64,000 nucleotides of DNA from Macrocystis pyrifera (GCA_031763025.1 JASSKH010000001.1:9109024-9173023); one strand, 5' to 3'; counted from the first letter of the stretch, positions 45,581 through 57,204 are shown. Notes: generated by a model not told the origin, from the sequence alone. Translations and numbers: made by a program.

Positions 45581-46156
45581 CCACTTCGCCGAGATGACGT
45601 TGAGCCCCTCTGATTGCTACGTCGCTCCACACGTCCCCGCGTCCGCCAGCCCATGGTACCCCTTGTCCATTGCCTGTCTCCAGATGGCCGAATACTCGTC
45701 CGCACACGCTTCAGCGTACGAGTTCGGCGTCGAGAGCTCGCTCGCCGGGCGTGTGGGAAGGGGAGGGTTCTCGCGCGGTGGGGCTTGGTGGAAAAGTACA
45801 TGGCCTATACCTTCCCGTGCTGCCATCAACGACAGCAGCCCATGCCCCATAGCCTCGCGGTTCCGCGCAGTCTCCCCTCTCGTCCGCCCCCTCAGCACAT
45901 CTCCACCTTCCGGGTGTCGCCCAGCTTCCCCCCTGGCCCGATTACCCTGCACACCACCACCACCCTCCTGGTGTCGTGCAGTCTCCCCCCTTGTCCGCCC
46001 CCTCAGCACATCGCCATCCTCCGGGTCCGGGATATAAGGACCCAGTGCCCGGGCAGCACGCTACGAAAGCTGTGGCTGCGGTGATTGCTGCGGCAGCGAC
46101 GGCGATGATAACGGCGGCGGCGGCGGTGACGGTGGCTGTAGCGGCGGCGGTGACGA

Positions 46157-47050
46157 TCACGGCGGCAGCGACGGCGACGGTGACGGCGATGGCGGCGGCG
46201 ACGGCGACGGCGGCGGCGGCGGCGGCGGCGGTAGCGGCGGTGATGACGGTGGTTGCGGCGGCAGCAGTGGAGATGGGGACGGTGGCTCGGGCCATACGTC
46301 GGGGCCCCTCAGAGGCTCCGGCGCACCCGGCGGCGGTGGCGACGGCGACGGTGGCGGCGGGGAACTCTCCTCCTCCGAAGGCAGAAACCCCACAAACGGT
46401 TTCCTCGGGTGTTCCCAAGTGACGTCACGGGAGAACGACATCCGGCCAGACATCAGCAGGATCTTGCTGCAGTCAGCTGCGTGGTGGTTGCCGCCGTTGA
46501 GGTAGAAGCAAGCCTCCGCTTTCGGCTCGGTCTTCAGGGCCCTCCTGACGTGGTGGAAGCCCGGCTTCAGAAACGAGAGCAGCCGCGCAAACGGTGGTCT
46601 CCCGTAGAATTTGCGGTACGGCGAGTGCATTTTCGGCTTGTCCCTTACCCTAGCCGTCATGTTGATCACATCGCTCGCGTACACGCATGACTCAGCCCAG
46701 AGGGGCTGAGTCGCCGGCATCCTTGCATCGCCGAACAGGCAGGTGGCCTCCAGGCGAGACGCCATTGCAAGCTCCAGCGTCATGGCGATCCGTCGCTCGA
46801 CCACCCCGTCATGCTTCGGAGAATCGACGGGCGTGTACTCGCGGCGGATGCCGTGGTGGTTGAGCAACTCCACGAACTCCGCCTTGGTGAACTCGGTGCC
46901 GTTGTCCGAGCGAAGGCACTCCACGATGGACGGCACACCCTTCGCGTTGATGTCGGCCAGGAAACCAGCGAAGACCTTCGGGACGTCGGACTTCCGCTTC
47001 AAGAAATACGGCCACCCCAGTCGCGAGTAGTCGTTGACGATCATCATCAA
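46157..47050 (-). CDS. Copia integrase core block
   Basis: Carries DDYSRLGWPYFLKRKSD, CLRSDNGTEFTKAEF and DSPKHDGVVERRIAM, so the D-D-E residues of a retroviral-type integrase core are visible. A Pro/Ser-rich tail from a GGC/GGT repeat follows. It would join the cDNA into host DNA. Confidence 0.92.
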   Translation of the reverse strand: MMMIVNDYSRLGWPYFLKRKSDVPKVFAGFLADINAKGVPSIVECLRSDNGTEFTKAEFVELLNHHGIRREYTPVDSPKHDGVVERRIAMTLELAMASRLEATCLFGDARMPATQPLWAESCVYASDVINMTARVRDKPKMHSPYRKFYGRPPFARLLSFLKPGFHHVRRALKTEPKAEACFYLNGGNHHAADCSKILLMSGRMSFSRDVTWEHPRKPFVGFLPSEEESSPPPPSPSPPPPGAPEPLRGPDVWPEPPSPSPLLPPQPPSSPPLPPPPPPPPSPSPPPSPSPSPSLPP

Positions 47051-47140
47051 GTACTGCGCACCGCCAGCAGATGTAGTCTGTTATCCCGACAGATCCACGA
47101 ACAGACGCTCCAGAGGCCTGGTAGAACGGCACTCGGTCGT

Positions 47141-47665
47141 TCACGGCACCGCCATCCTCCTCCCTTTCGCCTCAGAACACCCAGCACACGGAACCAACTC
47201 CCCAAAAACCTTAATGCCTATCTGGCGTGCCGTCTCACGGAGAGTGTCAGCATGGGAGTGGGCAAGGGCAACGTGAAGGTCGTTAATATCGATCCTCCGC
47301 ATTTTTCCAGGAGCCAAAACAACGGCAGCAATCGGGGTCTCTACAATCCGCGTGGCGTCTACGTATGAACCCGCGTCCCTACGCACGAAAGACAGCTGTC
47401 CATTCAACGTGTGAGCTCCCTGAGCATCAAGTGTCACCGGGCATTTCAACATTACTGCATGAAGCGAAAATAAGTTGAAGCGAACACCGGGTACGTATGC
47501 TACGTCCATCAGCCTAACTTGAACGTCACCCTGAGAGCTGTGCATCACAATTGGAATCTGGCCGAAGTGCTCTATCTTCAGTGACCTCAGGTCACCGACC
47601 ACCAAACGTCTCTTACCAGGGGGAGGGAGAGTACAGTTTACCATACCAAAAGGGTTACCAGTCAC
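47141..47665 (-). CDS. Copia protease / pre-integrase block
   Basis: Contains GNPFGMVNCTLPPPGKRRL, VRLMDVAYVPGVRFNLFSL (protease downstream region) and a GAG-pre-integrase zinc segment, H-x-H-x...C-x2-C (ALAHSHADTLRETARQIG then CAGCSEAKGRR). The D-S-G-A protease site lies just before this open block. Confidence 0.88.
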   Translation of the reverse strand: MTGNPFGMVNCTLPPPGKRRLVVGDLRSLKIEHFGQIPIVMHSSQGDVQVRLMDVAYVPGVRFNLFSLHAVMLKCPVTLDAQGAHTLNGQLSFVRRDAGSYVDATRIVETPIAAVVLAPGKMRRIDINDLHVALAHSHADTLRETARQIGIKVFGELVPCAGCSEAKGRRMAVP

Positions 47666-47688
47666 ATGAAAGGTTGCTCCCGAATCCC

Positions 47689-48219
47689 CTACCCACTCTT
47701 CTCTCCCATTAACCCAAACAAATCATCAGTCGCCTTGCCTTGGTGCGTAAACTGCGCGGTGAGGAGGTGCGGATCGAACGTAGGCGTAGTGTTGCCGCTG
47801 TTCGCTGGGCCAGGGGAGGGGGAAGTGCTGAAGGAGGGTTGTTGTGGCGGGGAAGCTCCGGCCGAGGTATACCCACCACTGCCGTAGGGCGTCTCCTGCA
47901 GCCAGCCACCTCCGTAGTATGGTTGTTGGGCGGGTTGAGTTGAAGCGGCACCCGGGAAAGCGACATTCATTTGCGCGGGAGCTGCCTGGCATTCCGCGGC
48001 GTGGTGGCCCGGTCTGCCGCACCGGAAGCAGGGCCCCTTCCGCCTCCATGTGTTATTCGGTGGGGGACCCCAGCCTGCCGGAGTCGCTGCGGGCGGCGGG
48101 AGCATCGGCGGCAACGTCCCTGGTGGTGGGTCGGTAGGTACCCAACCCATGGGGGGGACTACTCCACCCGTACCGAAGGGGTCTGGGGCTGAGTCATCCC
48201 AACGGTACCTGCAGGCCAC
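47689..48219 (-). CDS. Copia gag, zinc-knuckle block
   Basis: Pro/Gly-rich block with one CCHC knuckle CFRCGRPGHHAAEC, which binds the element's RNA in the particle. Confidence 0.88.
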   Translation of the reverse strand: MACRYRWDDSAPDPFGTGGVVPPMGWVPTDPPPGTLPPMLPPPAATPAGWGPPPNNTWRRKGPCFRCGRPGHHAAECQAAPAQMNVAFPGAASTQPAQQPYYGGGWLQETPYGSGGYTSAGASPPQQPSFSTSPSPGPANSGNTTPTFDPHLLTAQFTHQGKATDDLFGLMGEKSG

Positions 48220-48245
48220 GGCATCCCAACGCCATTTTGGGCCGG

Positions 48246-49553
48246 TTATCCCACCGGACGAAGCTCCTCCCCGGTTGCCACGTTGCTGATGGGGGCGGTG
48301 CTGCTGCTGCTGTCGCTGGGGCTGCTGCTGCTGCCGTTGCTGCTGCTGCTGCTGCTGCTGAGGCTGCTGCTGCTGATACTGCTGCTGCTGCTGCTGCTGC
48401 TGATACTGTCGCTGGAGCTGCTGCTGCTGCTGCTGCGGCTGCTGCTGGGGCTGCTGCTGCTGCTGCTGCCGATATACTGCCGCTGCTGCTGCTGCTGCTG
48501 CTGCTGCCCATCCTTGAGCCTCCCGCCTCTCCTGTTCCTCCTTCCCCCTCCTGGACCCGCACCTCCGCCACCGGCAGGCTGCGCACCTCCGGCGTACAAG
48601 GCATGCTGATCTACCACTTCCTGCACGCCCAACGCCCTGGAAACCATCTCCTTCTCTACCTTGTCGTTTGCATACGCGTCACGGATGATCTCATCGATCT
48701 CGGAACGGGGGATGGAAGGGCGGGAAAGAATTGATTTGCTTTGAATAGTATACAAAGATGAGAGGTTGGTAACAATGTGGCGGTTTACTTCCTCTGCACT
48801 CTTGCCACATCCTAACATCGCCAGCTCATCTGCTGCCTTGTCCACCCTTCCTAGGAACAGCAAGGGGTTTTCGTCCTCAGCCATTCGGATAGTATCAAAC
48901 TCCCTCCTCAATCTGTGTGTTGCTGCTATCGTCTTAGGCATGTAATAGTCTTCGAACTCCTTCCAAGCACCACTCGGAGACATTGCCTTCTGCATTCTAA
49001 ACTCAGCCATAGCGTATCCTGTCATGGCCTCCATCATCAATCCATATACCAATCGCGCGTCCCTAATCTCCTGGGGGGAATGTCTGGAGGCTAATTCCTC
49101 CGGCGAAACCCTCATGTCACCCACCATAACTGGGTTTGCTGTGCTACTGAGTACATGCAAGCACCCAAGCGATGATAGGTATGCCAAAAACTTACTACGC
49201 CACATGCTAAAGTGGGCCTCTACATTTTCGAACTTCGGGGGCCTCGACTGGGACAAACTTGGGCGGTACAAAGAAGGTAATGACATGCCTGATCGGGCCT
49301 CCAGCCCAGGTGTCAGCACCGTCGACGCTGCTTGTTGTCTTCCAGCAGTTCCTTCTCCTCTCGTCCCCCCACCGGCCCCCCCTTCCTTTCCTGCTCCCTG
49401 AGCGTCCCTCTCGGCGCGTAGTCTCTGCTCCTCCATCGTCCTTTCCAGGACCTCTATTTTCTTCCTCCTCTCCTCTATGATCTTTTCACTCTCCACGCTG
49501 GCTTCTTGACTGGGCATATCCTCGAAACTAGGCATGCCGAAGCAGGTTCCCAC
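48246..49553 (-). CDS. Copia gag, N-terminal block
   Basis: 435 codons. A coiled-coil-like ESEKIIEERRKKIEVLERTM near residues 22-45, then a UBN2-like copia gag core: WKEFEDYYMPKTIAATHRLR, FDTIRMAEDENPLLFLGRVD, LYTIQSKSILSRPSIPRSEI. The C-terminal ~110 residues are Gln/Ser-rich, coded by a CAG/AGC repeat (48290-48500) that has grown within gag. Confidence 0.88.
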   Translation of the reverse strand: MGTCFGMPSFEDMPSQEASVESEKIIEERRKKIEVLERTMEEQRLRAERDAQGAGKEGGAGGGTRGEGTAGRQQAASTVLTPGLEARSGMSLPSLYRPSLSQSRPPKFENVEAHFSMWRSKFLAYLSSLGCLHVLSSTANPVMVGDMRVSPEELASRHSPQEIRDARLVYGLMMEAMTGYAMAEFRMQKAMSPSGAWKEFEDYYMPKTIAATHRLRREFDTIRMAEDENPLLFLGRVDKAADELAMLGCGKSAEEVNRHIVTNLSSLYTIQSKSILSRPSIPRSEIDEIIRDAYANDKVEKEMVSRALGVQEVVDQHALYAGGAQPAGGGGAGPGGGRRNRRGGRLKDGQQQQQQQQRQYIGSSSSSSPSSSRSSSSSSSSDSISSSSSSSSISSSSLSSSSSSSNGSSSSPSDSSSSTAPISNVATGEELRPVG

Positions 49554-49610
49554 CTCTCTAGGTTGGCCTTGGCTACGCTTGCCAATAGAAGATCGCCGGA
49601 CTCACTAGTG

Positions 49611-49888
49611 TGTTGATTGATCTCTAAAGGTATAGGCGCAGCTGGCACGGGAACGCGTGGTTGACTCCAGACAGTAACACGGAACTCCTCTTATATTGTA
49701 TCCGAGCTGTCGAGGTGACAGCTCATGCATCGTATGCAGGTTATTATCCAACATGACGCGGCAATAAACCTCCCGTTTATCCCCCCGAAAACCCGACTAA
49801 ATATCCTCTCCTATAATCCTATATCAATATATGGAACTCCCTAATATTAGATGTAACGTCTCCGTCGTGTTTCTGAGCACAATCAATG
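49611..49888 (-). repeat. Copia LTR (element's 5' LTR)
   Basis: Same start TGTTGATTGATCTCTAAAGG and end GAGCACAATCAAT as 43262-43540. About eight differences across ~278 bp. Confidence 0.9.
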
Positions 49889-49893
49889 ATACC

Positions 49894-50835
49894 CTTTCAA
49901 TGTTCCTCATACGAAGTGAAGAAAAAGCTTCAATATCCCACTACAGCTCCCACCGAAGCCCGCTACGTAATCACCGTAACCATTTGGCTTGACTTCCTTC
50001 TCGGGGTCGATTGCATGCCACACTGATCATAATGTCGGGATCGCCCTTCCTCGAAGCAACGCCTATAATTGGCCGGCTACCAGGTACAGTGGTATTCGCT
50101 TTCAGTTTGGCAGGATGCCCATGATGCGTTTTGGGAGCTTTTTCCCCATCCGACTGTAGTTGAATCGGACAATACTTATAGCAGTAGTACGTCGTGATGA
50201 CTACTGATCCTCCGCATTTTGCGCACCTACATATCAGGGATATTAATTAAAATAACTAATGAATATCGGTGTATGTAATGGATATTCCATCATCAAACAC
50301 ATTTATAAATCAGGGGTTTGTTCGACGAACATATACAGTAGAGAAGAAGCGAAAATTATAAGAAAAGCGAAGAACTCGAGCGCGATATCGTACTTATGTA
50401 CGTCGGGTAAACGTGGAAGAGACCGGACGAAAATACCTGTAAAAATGAAAGATAAGCGGAAAGATGGATGCAAAATAAAGGACAGAACAACTCACGCCAA
50501 GCAACAAATACGCCCGATGTGAAAGCAAAAGAAAACGCGAAACCTCAGTTTGATATCTTACGTGAAAAGTGATGGAAATACTTGAGAAGTTCTTGGGGTT
50601 GAGAATAGTGTACCAGGTAGCAATTTATAGGTAGCTATATTTTTGGCATCTCCTCCCCGACCCACACGCCTCCATACGTACTGGAATTCTTCCTGTCATG
50701 TCAATATAGTATTATACCTGGTAGCTAGGATGTCAATCGGTCCTTTAAAGGGGTTTGCCTAGGATTTCATGTGGAATGGTACACATCGTGCGAGAGCGAT
50801 GTACGCTTAACTCGATGGCTGAGTCAATTTCGATG
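49894..50835. other. Unassigned
   Basis: ACCAGGTA copies at 50083, 50612 and 50717 (the last as ACCTGGTA). No gene recognised. Confidence 0.35.
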
Positions 50836-50839
50836 CCCC

Positions 50840-51600
50840 GACGCAGGAAAAACAAGTCAATTCGACCACCCACACAGAGACAATGGCAATCTACCCTCAC
50901 ACTTGAAAGCTGTCATTTTCAGCCCACAAACAAACACCAAGTCAATCTCAATACCTACTCAAAAGCCAAGTTAATTTCCATTAGGTCATGCCAACTTCGA
51001 CCCGGCTCCAAACTAAAAACGAGGCATTTTCGGCCCGTGAAAAAAAAAACATGTCAATGTCAACATTCCGCCCAAAACAAAGTCAATCCCGATTCCTATA
51101 CTGAAACTAATTCAATTTCGACCTCCAAACTGAATTGAGGTCCGACCACCCCGACAAAAACCCGAGTTAATTTCGACCACCCCCACAAAAAACCGAGTCA
51201 ATTTCGATACCCAAACAAAACCAAGTCCAGTTCGGCCCGGAAGCAAAAACCAAGTCAGCCAATTCCCGCACTGGAAACAAATCATCTGTGGCCAGCACAA
51301 TAAACAAAGTAGGTTTCCATCATCATACTTAGACCAAGTAAACTGTGATTCCTAAATTAACACCAAGTCAGTTTTGTTTCGCATGCAAGAACAAGGTCAA
51401 CTTTTGTTCCTCGTGCAAAGACCAAGTCAATATTGATCCCCGCACTTGAACCAAGTCAATTTCGACCCCAACGCCGAAATCAAGTTAATTTCGATCCCTA
51501 CTTCAAACGCAAGTCTAGTTCGATGCTCCGATGCGACAACCAAGTCACTTTTGATACAAACACTAAAACCAAGTCGTTTTCGACCCGTACACTACTGCTG
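50840..51600 (+). repeat. 29-bp minisatellite
   Basis: About 25 loose units of AACCAAGTCAATTTCGACCC. AAGT steps of 29 bp at 51424, 51453, 51482, 51511, then 51542 and 51571. Inverse relatives are at 39830-40090. Confidence 0.8.
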
Positions 51601-52044
51601 CTAGGTGCTGTAGATACGACAGCAACATCGCTCCCTTCACAAGCGAAGAGAGGTCCAACGACAAAGGGAAGAGGGACGGCGTGAATTTTCTTGCATCTCT
51701 GCGTCGTGGAAAACCGGACGAATGCGAAGCTTCGCGGTACGTAACCGGCTGAAACTTGAAGTTCTAAGAATAGTGTAGGGGTGTTTACCCATAGGATGCA
51801 GGGTACAGGGTCTTTTCTTGCTTCCTCTGATCACTCGTGAATGCACTCTTTGGCAGCATAGTCACATTTACGTCCTCGAGTTTTCTGCATCCTTGACCAT
51901 ATCGGGCGTGCGCCGAGGCGCAGGCAGGCGTCAGCCCGCGGCGAAGCCCCCTTGGAATTGCGTAGGATGATCATACGTACGAGTTGCGTGCCAGTATATA
52001 CCTGTACGTACTGTACGCCTGCCTGAACGTAGCCCGTACGGCAA

Positions 52045-53030
52045 ATTAATCAAATGTGCGACGACCGCGACGACGATAATGATCATAATCACGACGACCA
52101 TCCTGATTACGATCATCAAAATGACGATCACGCTCACCATAGTGATGACTACGACGATGACGACTACCACGAACATGACCATGGCCACGACGGCTATGAT
52201 CATGGCCGTGAACACGACAACGATCACGATGACAATGGCGCTCACCATCACGATCAACGACATGACGATCACGCTGACGACAGTGACGACTACGACAATG
52301 ACGACTACGATGACTTTGACCATCGCGACGACGACCATGATCATAGCCGTAAGCGTGAGGTGTCCTCGACAATCATCACGATCGCGACTACGATCACGAT
52401 AATAAAAACAATCACCATTGTTGCTCATGATCACGACGACGATCACGACCACATCACGGTGACGAGGATGATCACCGCGTCGAACAAGATGACGACCGTC
52501 ACGCCACGATCACCATAACGATCACGATCATGATCACGATGACGATTACAGTCACACGACGACGACAACGACGATGACAGTCACGACCACGACGACCATC
52601 ACGACCACGGCGACGATGGCCACGACGATGACGCTAAAGGCGATCATGACGATAACCATGACGACGGCGACAACGACCAGGATGATACCACGAAAACGAT
52701 GACGATGGTGATGACGATTATCGCGATCTTAGTCAGCATTACCCATCACGACGATGATATCGGCGATGCTCACGATCACGACAACGATCACGATCACTAC
52801 GTCGATCACGATCATATCACGATGACGACGACGATGATTATGACGGTGACGACAAACATGGTGATCGATACTGCTTATGACGACGACTATGACCATGACG
52901 ACGGCATGACGGTCACCATCGCGACAACGGCGATGGTCACCATGATGATCACGATCACACGGCGATCACGATTGCATCACGATCAAGATCACGACGAAAA
53001 TCTCGACCACGAAGGCGAAGACGGTGTTTA
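52045..53030. repeat. GAY/CAC trinucleotide-based repeat (Asp/His coding in one frame)
   Basis: Nearly 1 kb of ATCACGATCACGACGACGAT-like sequence without a fixed unit length. One plus frame is Asp/His-rich (DDRDDDNDHNHDDHPDYDH), others Thr/Met/Ile or Val. No start, domain or splice support, so a repeat rather than a gene. Confidence 0.75.
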
Positions 53031-53469
53031 TGACGATGGCGACGATGGCCGAAGGGAGCACTTATCCGGCGCCAACATCAGACGAGGAAGACGAAAACGA
53101 AGATCAGTAAAGGAGCAAAAGCCCCGACACCTTCATCACGAGAGTCATCTTACTTCTGAGCGATTACGTTGTGCTCAGAAGCTCAAGTGTGACTCTGGCT
53201 CACGCTCCCCCCTGCGTCTTCTACGTTGTCGTGAATGTATCAGGGTTTCAATCTAAATGGCGATAGCGACGGAAAAGGAGAAAGGGGAGAAGGCGGGGTA
53301 GGGGGGCGGGGCTCAGGCGCAGAAAAATAACATGAATCATTCGTCAAAGGGGATTTCCAAACAATACATGCGAGGTATGAGACTGACGTAAGGGAGGGGG
53401 TGGCCTATTCAAAACGAAAGGTCGGGTGGGCGGTCAGATCTACCAAAACCTTTGCTAAAGCCAGGGTCC

Positions 53470-53790
53470 TCGTCCGTAACGCCTTTTTTAGGCGGAGGTG
53501 GGGCAGTATTGCCATACCGGTATGGCGGTTATGTGCTGGTGGTAGGTGGTTTTCCGCTCGTCGGCGGTTTCGACTTCGGCGGAGCCGGTAAAAACTAACG
53601 TGGCGGTAAACCGCCGGCGGTAATATGCCACATGGCGGTTATTGTTTCGGTGGTCGGCGATTTGTCAGCGTATGGCGGAAACGCTTAAGCGCAGGTGGTA
53701 CCATAAAAAAGGCGGTAAACTGCCGAAAGTAACGTGACATAGTGGTTAGCGGCTTTCCGCTTTTTCGGCGGTAACATCAACGTAAACTCA
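53470..53790. repeat. GGCGGTT-type repeat
   Basis: About 15 scattered units of TGGCGGTT / GGCGGTAA (for example CATACCGGTATGGCGGTTAT, GTGGCGGTAAACCGCCGGCG). Self-complementary subunits (GGCGGTAAACCGCC) give small hairpins. Confidence 0.65.
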
Positions 53791-53799
53791 AACCTTGGC

Positions 53800-55855
53800 G
53801 CCATGGTGGTATTTACTATATGCGTTTGGCGCCCGATCAAACAGCAGACCTCTTCTTGTGATGGTGAACCTCTTTGCTATCTAGCGCCCGTGTTCAAAAA
53901 ACAAGGCACACGCGAAAAACACCAAACCACAACTATTTAAGCTTGACTCGGGGGTCTACAGTATTTTTCATGCACCATACCTTGATGCTTCGTATGTATT
54001 TATATATGATACTGTGTGATGTAAATGGGTATATCTAGGCCAATGTCTGATGGCTTTCGAGATTACAAGACCGCCCTCGATATCCACTAAGAGCGCCAGG
54101 ACTACTGTTCTTATACGGAAACGGGTACGCGGCCATTCGATGCCTTGTGCGATTCTGGCAGGCCATTTTCCTCATGTCTCTTCTGTAGTCGAGTATTCAC
54201 GATACACATCTAAACACATGCATAACTGAGTGATGTATCACCAAAAATATTCAGTTTACATATTGTCTGCTACTTCGAACACCCACTGCGCCCACGCCAC
54301 CACGCTGCACGTTGCAAATATTTCCGCCCTAATGAGAGCTACACACTACGGGACATCGCGAAGCAACCCACGAGTACCACGTTATCTATGAATCTCCTGG
54401 AGGACCTCGGTTGAGTCGCGAGGCAAGCAGTGGTCAACAGCCGCCCATGTTGTCGACGGTGCTTGGAGGACGCTCTAATTCGTCAGGGCTCAACCATCAA
54501 GCGCACCTGCAGGACGACACACTTGAAATGCTGCCGCGAAAATATTCGGAGGGTTTATGCAAGCAGCTCCACGTACGTTTCAACTTGGCGGCCGTTAGAC
54601 CAACTCGTCTTCCGGACCATAGTTAGGTTTACGCAAGCGTGGCATGCGGTACAATAGGACTGCAAAGGACTTCTGAATCCGTATCACATACTTGTTCTAC
54701 CTATCTAGCTATCGACAGTGGCACTAAACAAACGAGCCCCACTACTTGCGAGATCTGCACCACTAGAGTAGTTCGTACTTCGTTGGGCACGAGTTTCGCC
54801 GGCGCGAACCCTGAAATCCCCCGCGCTAGTCGGTCTACGAGGGAAATATTCGTGCTTCCGGTCTCTGAACGCCTAGGTGGTATAACAACTATCTGATGTC
54901 GTCACTCGAGAGGTCGCCCGTCGTGCCTGTGCCGTTTCCGAAACGTTAGTTGTCATGGCATATACTGTCGACAGCATGCCGAACTCATCTTGTACTTTTC
55001 ACCGACAAGAATACCGAACTGACGCCAATGATGAAACAGTCACATACATCGTTGGTTCGAAACTTCTCTGCATACAAGGCATGCCATAGTGGCAGGGACA
55101 TACGATACGGCACACCACACGCGGGGGCATACCTTCAATATGTGCCGCGAAGAGCATACTGAGTCCGAACGCGCCAGTCTTGAAGGTCACGTTTACCACC
55201 CTTGGCCATGTTCCGAAAGACGCTCGTTTCGGATACAACATGTGCGGCGGCATGGTAGGCAGCCGGTAGATGATACTGCAATGAGAATCGCTCACCTCAA
55301 CACGGCTGACTCAGTCGTTTTTGGCGAGGACGACGGTCGCGAATGCCATCGTTTCTACACCGATGCCTGGAAACCGAGTGTGGTGTAGGTAGGTTCCGGG
55401 TTTGAATCTATTCGCCTACGACGTCACCATTCACAACTGCCTGGGGAGGAAACAACACAACTACACCGGCACATACACGGTAGATAGACGGGTATGTGGG
55501 TTGTGAGTGGGCCAGTAGTGGCGATTTGTTATTACTGACGTATCATTGGCGATGACAACAAAGGAAATGATTTGGCACAGATCATGGAACTATGCGCGCC
55601 ATCAACAAATATATTGAATTCGTATTGTGGAGTGGTCGCTCACGATCACTCGTTATTTTCGTTCCTAAACCCTCGTGAGCAGAGATGGGCTCGAAAATAT
55701 TTCTTGAGACTATCCCACCCACCCTGCAGTGGAGTCAGTAATCATAGGCTGAGATTCTCAGATCATTGGCAGGTACTAACCCCGCGCAGAGCATGCGACA
55801 CGCTTGTCCACTTAGCGCGGGGCGAACTACCTGGCGAGGAACCCTGCTGGCGCAG
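53800..55855. other. Unassigned
   Basis: Several plus-strand open frames (54411-54657, 54639-54896, 55089-55388) are Cys/His-containing but match no family I know. No splice-consistent model. Confidence 0.35.
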
Positions 55856-55857
55856 GA

Positions 55858-55970
55858 GGCCTCATCCAAAAATCCAATTATTACATCGAATGATCCCGGA
55901 CATCGAGACAATATGCTGTCTCGATGTCCTGGACCATTTGATATAAGTATTTTTGGATGTGGCCTCCTGT
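55858..55970. mobile_element. 113-bp palindrome (foldback element)
   Basis: AGGCCTCATCCAAAAATCC ... GGACATCGAGACA meets its near-reverse complement TGTCTCGATGTCC ... GTATTTTTGGATGTGGCCT around a centre at about 55914. The arms are ~50 bp with several mismatches. Confidence 0.7.
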
Positions 55971-55972
55971 GC

Positions 55973-56052
55973 CGACCAGTGGTCTCGCGCATACATGGTT
56001 GCGTCGTTGGATAGAATTTTGTTTTGTGATACCAATGGACCACTGGTCGGAT
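55973..56052. mobile_element. 80-bp element with 13-bp inverted ends
   Basis: CCGACCAGTGGTC (55973) and GACCACTGGTCGG (56040) face each other around GCATACATGGTTGCGTCG. It abuts the palindrome at 55858. Confidence 0.6.
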
Positions 56053-56077
56053 ACGTAGTTGTCGCACCCAAGCTTCC

Positions 56078-56730
56078 TTACTCTTGCCTCAACCCTTCTA
56101 GCACATGCCGCGAACTCTTTCTCAATTCGGGCGGCAGAGAAAGTCGGCTAGCGTCCGCGTAACTCTTGCCGCGTTTTCTCTTGCCTTCCCGTACCCGGCC
56201 ACTAGAAGTAGCGCCGATGTAGTACTTTGCTATTGACTTCGTCTTCCAGCCCCCTATCTTCATGATCTTGTCCAAGGCCGTCCCGGCCAGAGGTTTGGTG
56301 AGGAAGCCTCCCACTCGAAAAGGAGTGCATCGTGATATGGTTCGGTAGGCCTGTCTCCCGCAAATACGCTTGCTGAGGAAGCGGTCGTTCGGGCTGCGGA
56401 GAGGGGCCGAGAACCCCGGTCACCCTCCGTCGTAACCACGGGTAAAAGGTGCCCGGCGGTTAGATCCCACCCAACCCGCTGCGCGGCGGAGATGTACGCC
56501 GTAACCGCCCGGCACTCGCACGTCTCCGGGTAGTCCCTGTCTGCCAACGCTACGCCCGCCTCGCTAGAGGCTCGCAAAATCTTCCCACACTGAAAATTGA
56601 ACATCAAGCTCCTAGACTCTGAGAGCCTCAGAATTCGCGACCCCAGAGTAAACGAGAGGTCGTATCCCCTACGTATATACCGCGGTGAGGTAAATCGGTT
56701 CCACGCAGGGGCGGGATTATGCACTCTTGG
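56078..56730 (-). mobile_element. Tyrosine-recombinase element fossil (Crypton- or DIRS-like)
   Basis: Minus-strand blocks show an N-terminal helix-rich part (CRAVTAYISAAQRVGWDLTA) and a C-terminal catalytic part (LAGTALDKIMKIGGWKTKS followed by IAKYYIG), the layout of eukaryotic tyrosine recombinases. A basic tail (REGKRKRGKSYADAS) ends it. The copy is broken in about two places. No reverse transcriptase was seen next to it, which slightly favours Crypton. Old. Confidence 0.65.
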
Positions 56731-57204
56731 TAAGTTTTACTGTGTTTGTTAGGAGCGAAACGTCGAAGCGATGCTGTGCATCTAGGCGGGTCGTCAAGAA
56801 CACATGACAACTGCACAGACACTGGCCACGCAACTCCTGGCGAATCTACAAGTATACACACTACAGTAACCATGAAAGTTTGATGACGAGTTGCGCTGGT
56901 GTCGCAGTACATTGGGTTCGTCACTAGCAAAAAGGGAAACAAGGCACGTTAATGACAGAGTGAATGTGGGCGTGTCGTGAGCCGTAAATGAAATAATAGT
57001 AGGATAAATAAAACGACAAAAAGAAAACCGGGACATTTCGGTGAGCCGATAGTATCGTGAGTCCAGCGAATCCTTTATCTTCTCTCTTTCTCTCCCCCCC
57101 CCCCCAACGTCCAACGGACACAATATGAAGCCAAAGAGCCTGAAGAAGGGTGCGTTGAAAGCACCCACCAAAGAAGCTCGGCACACTCCAAACTCTATTA
57201 CTCT

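Larger units (their letters stand above)
43262..49888 (-). mobile_element. Ty1/copia LTR retrotransposon, minus strand, nearly full length
   Basis: Two ~278-bp LTRs (43262-43540 and 49611-49888) enclose gag, protease/pre-integrase, integrase and RT-RNase H in copia order. The LTRs differ at about eight sites (about 97% alike), so the insertion is fairly recent. ATACC at 43257-43261 and 49889-49893 is a candidate 5-bp target duplication. All parts are recognisable, but the internal region changes frame about four times, so the copy looks like a young fossil rather than a working element; part of that may be frameshifting used by such families between gag and pol. Confidence 0.93.

Noticed and set aside
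44694-47368. Plus-strand frames overlapping the copia element
   Set aside because: Antisense shadows of RT and integrase.
48237-48734. Ala/Leu-rich plus-strand frames
   Set aside because: Antisense of the CAG/AGC tract in copia gag.
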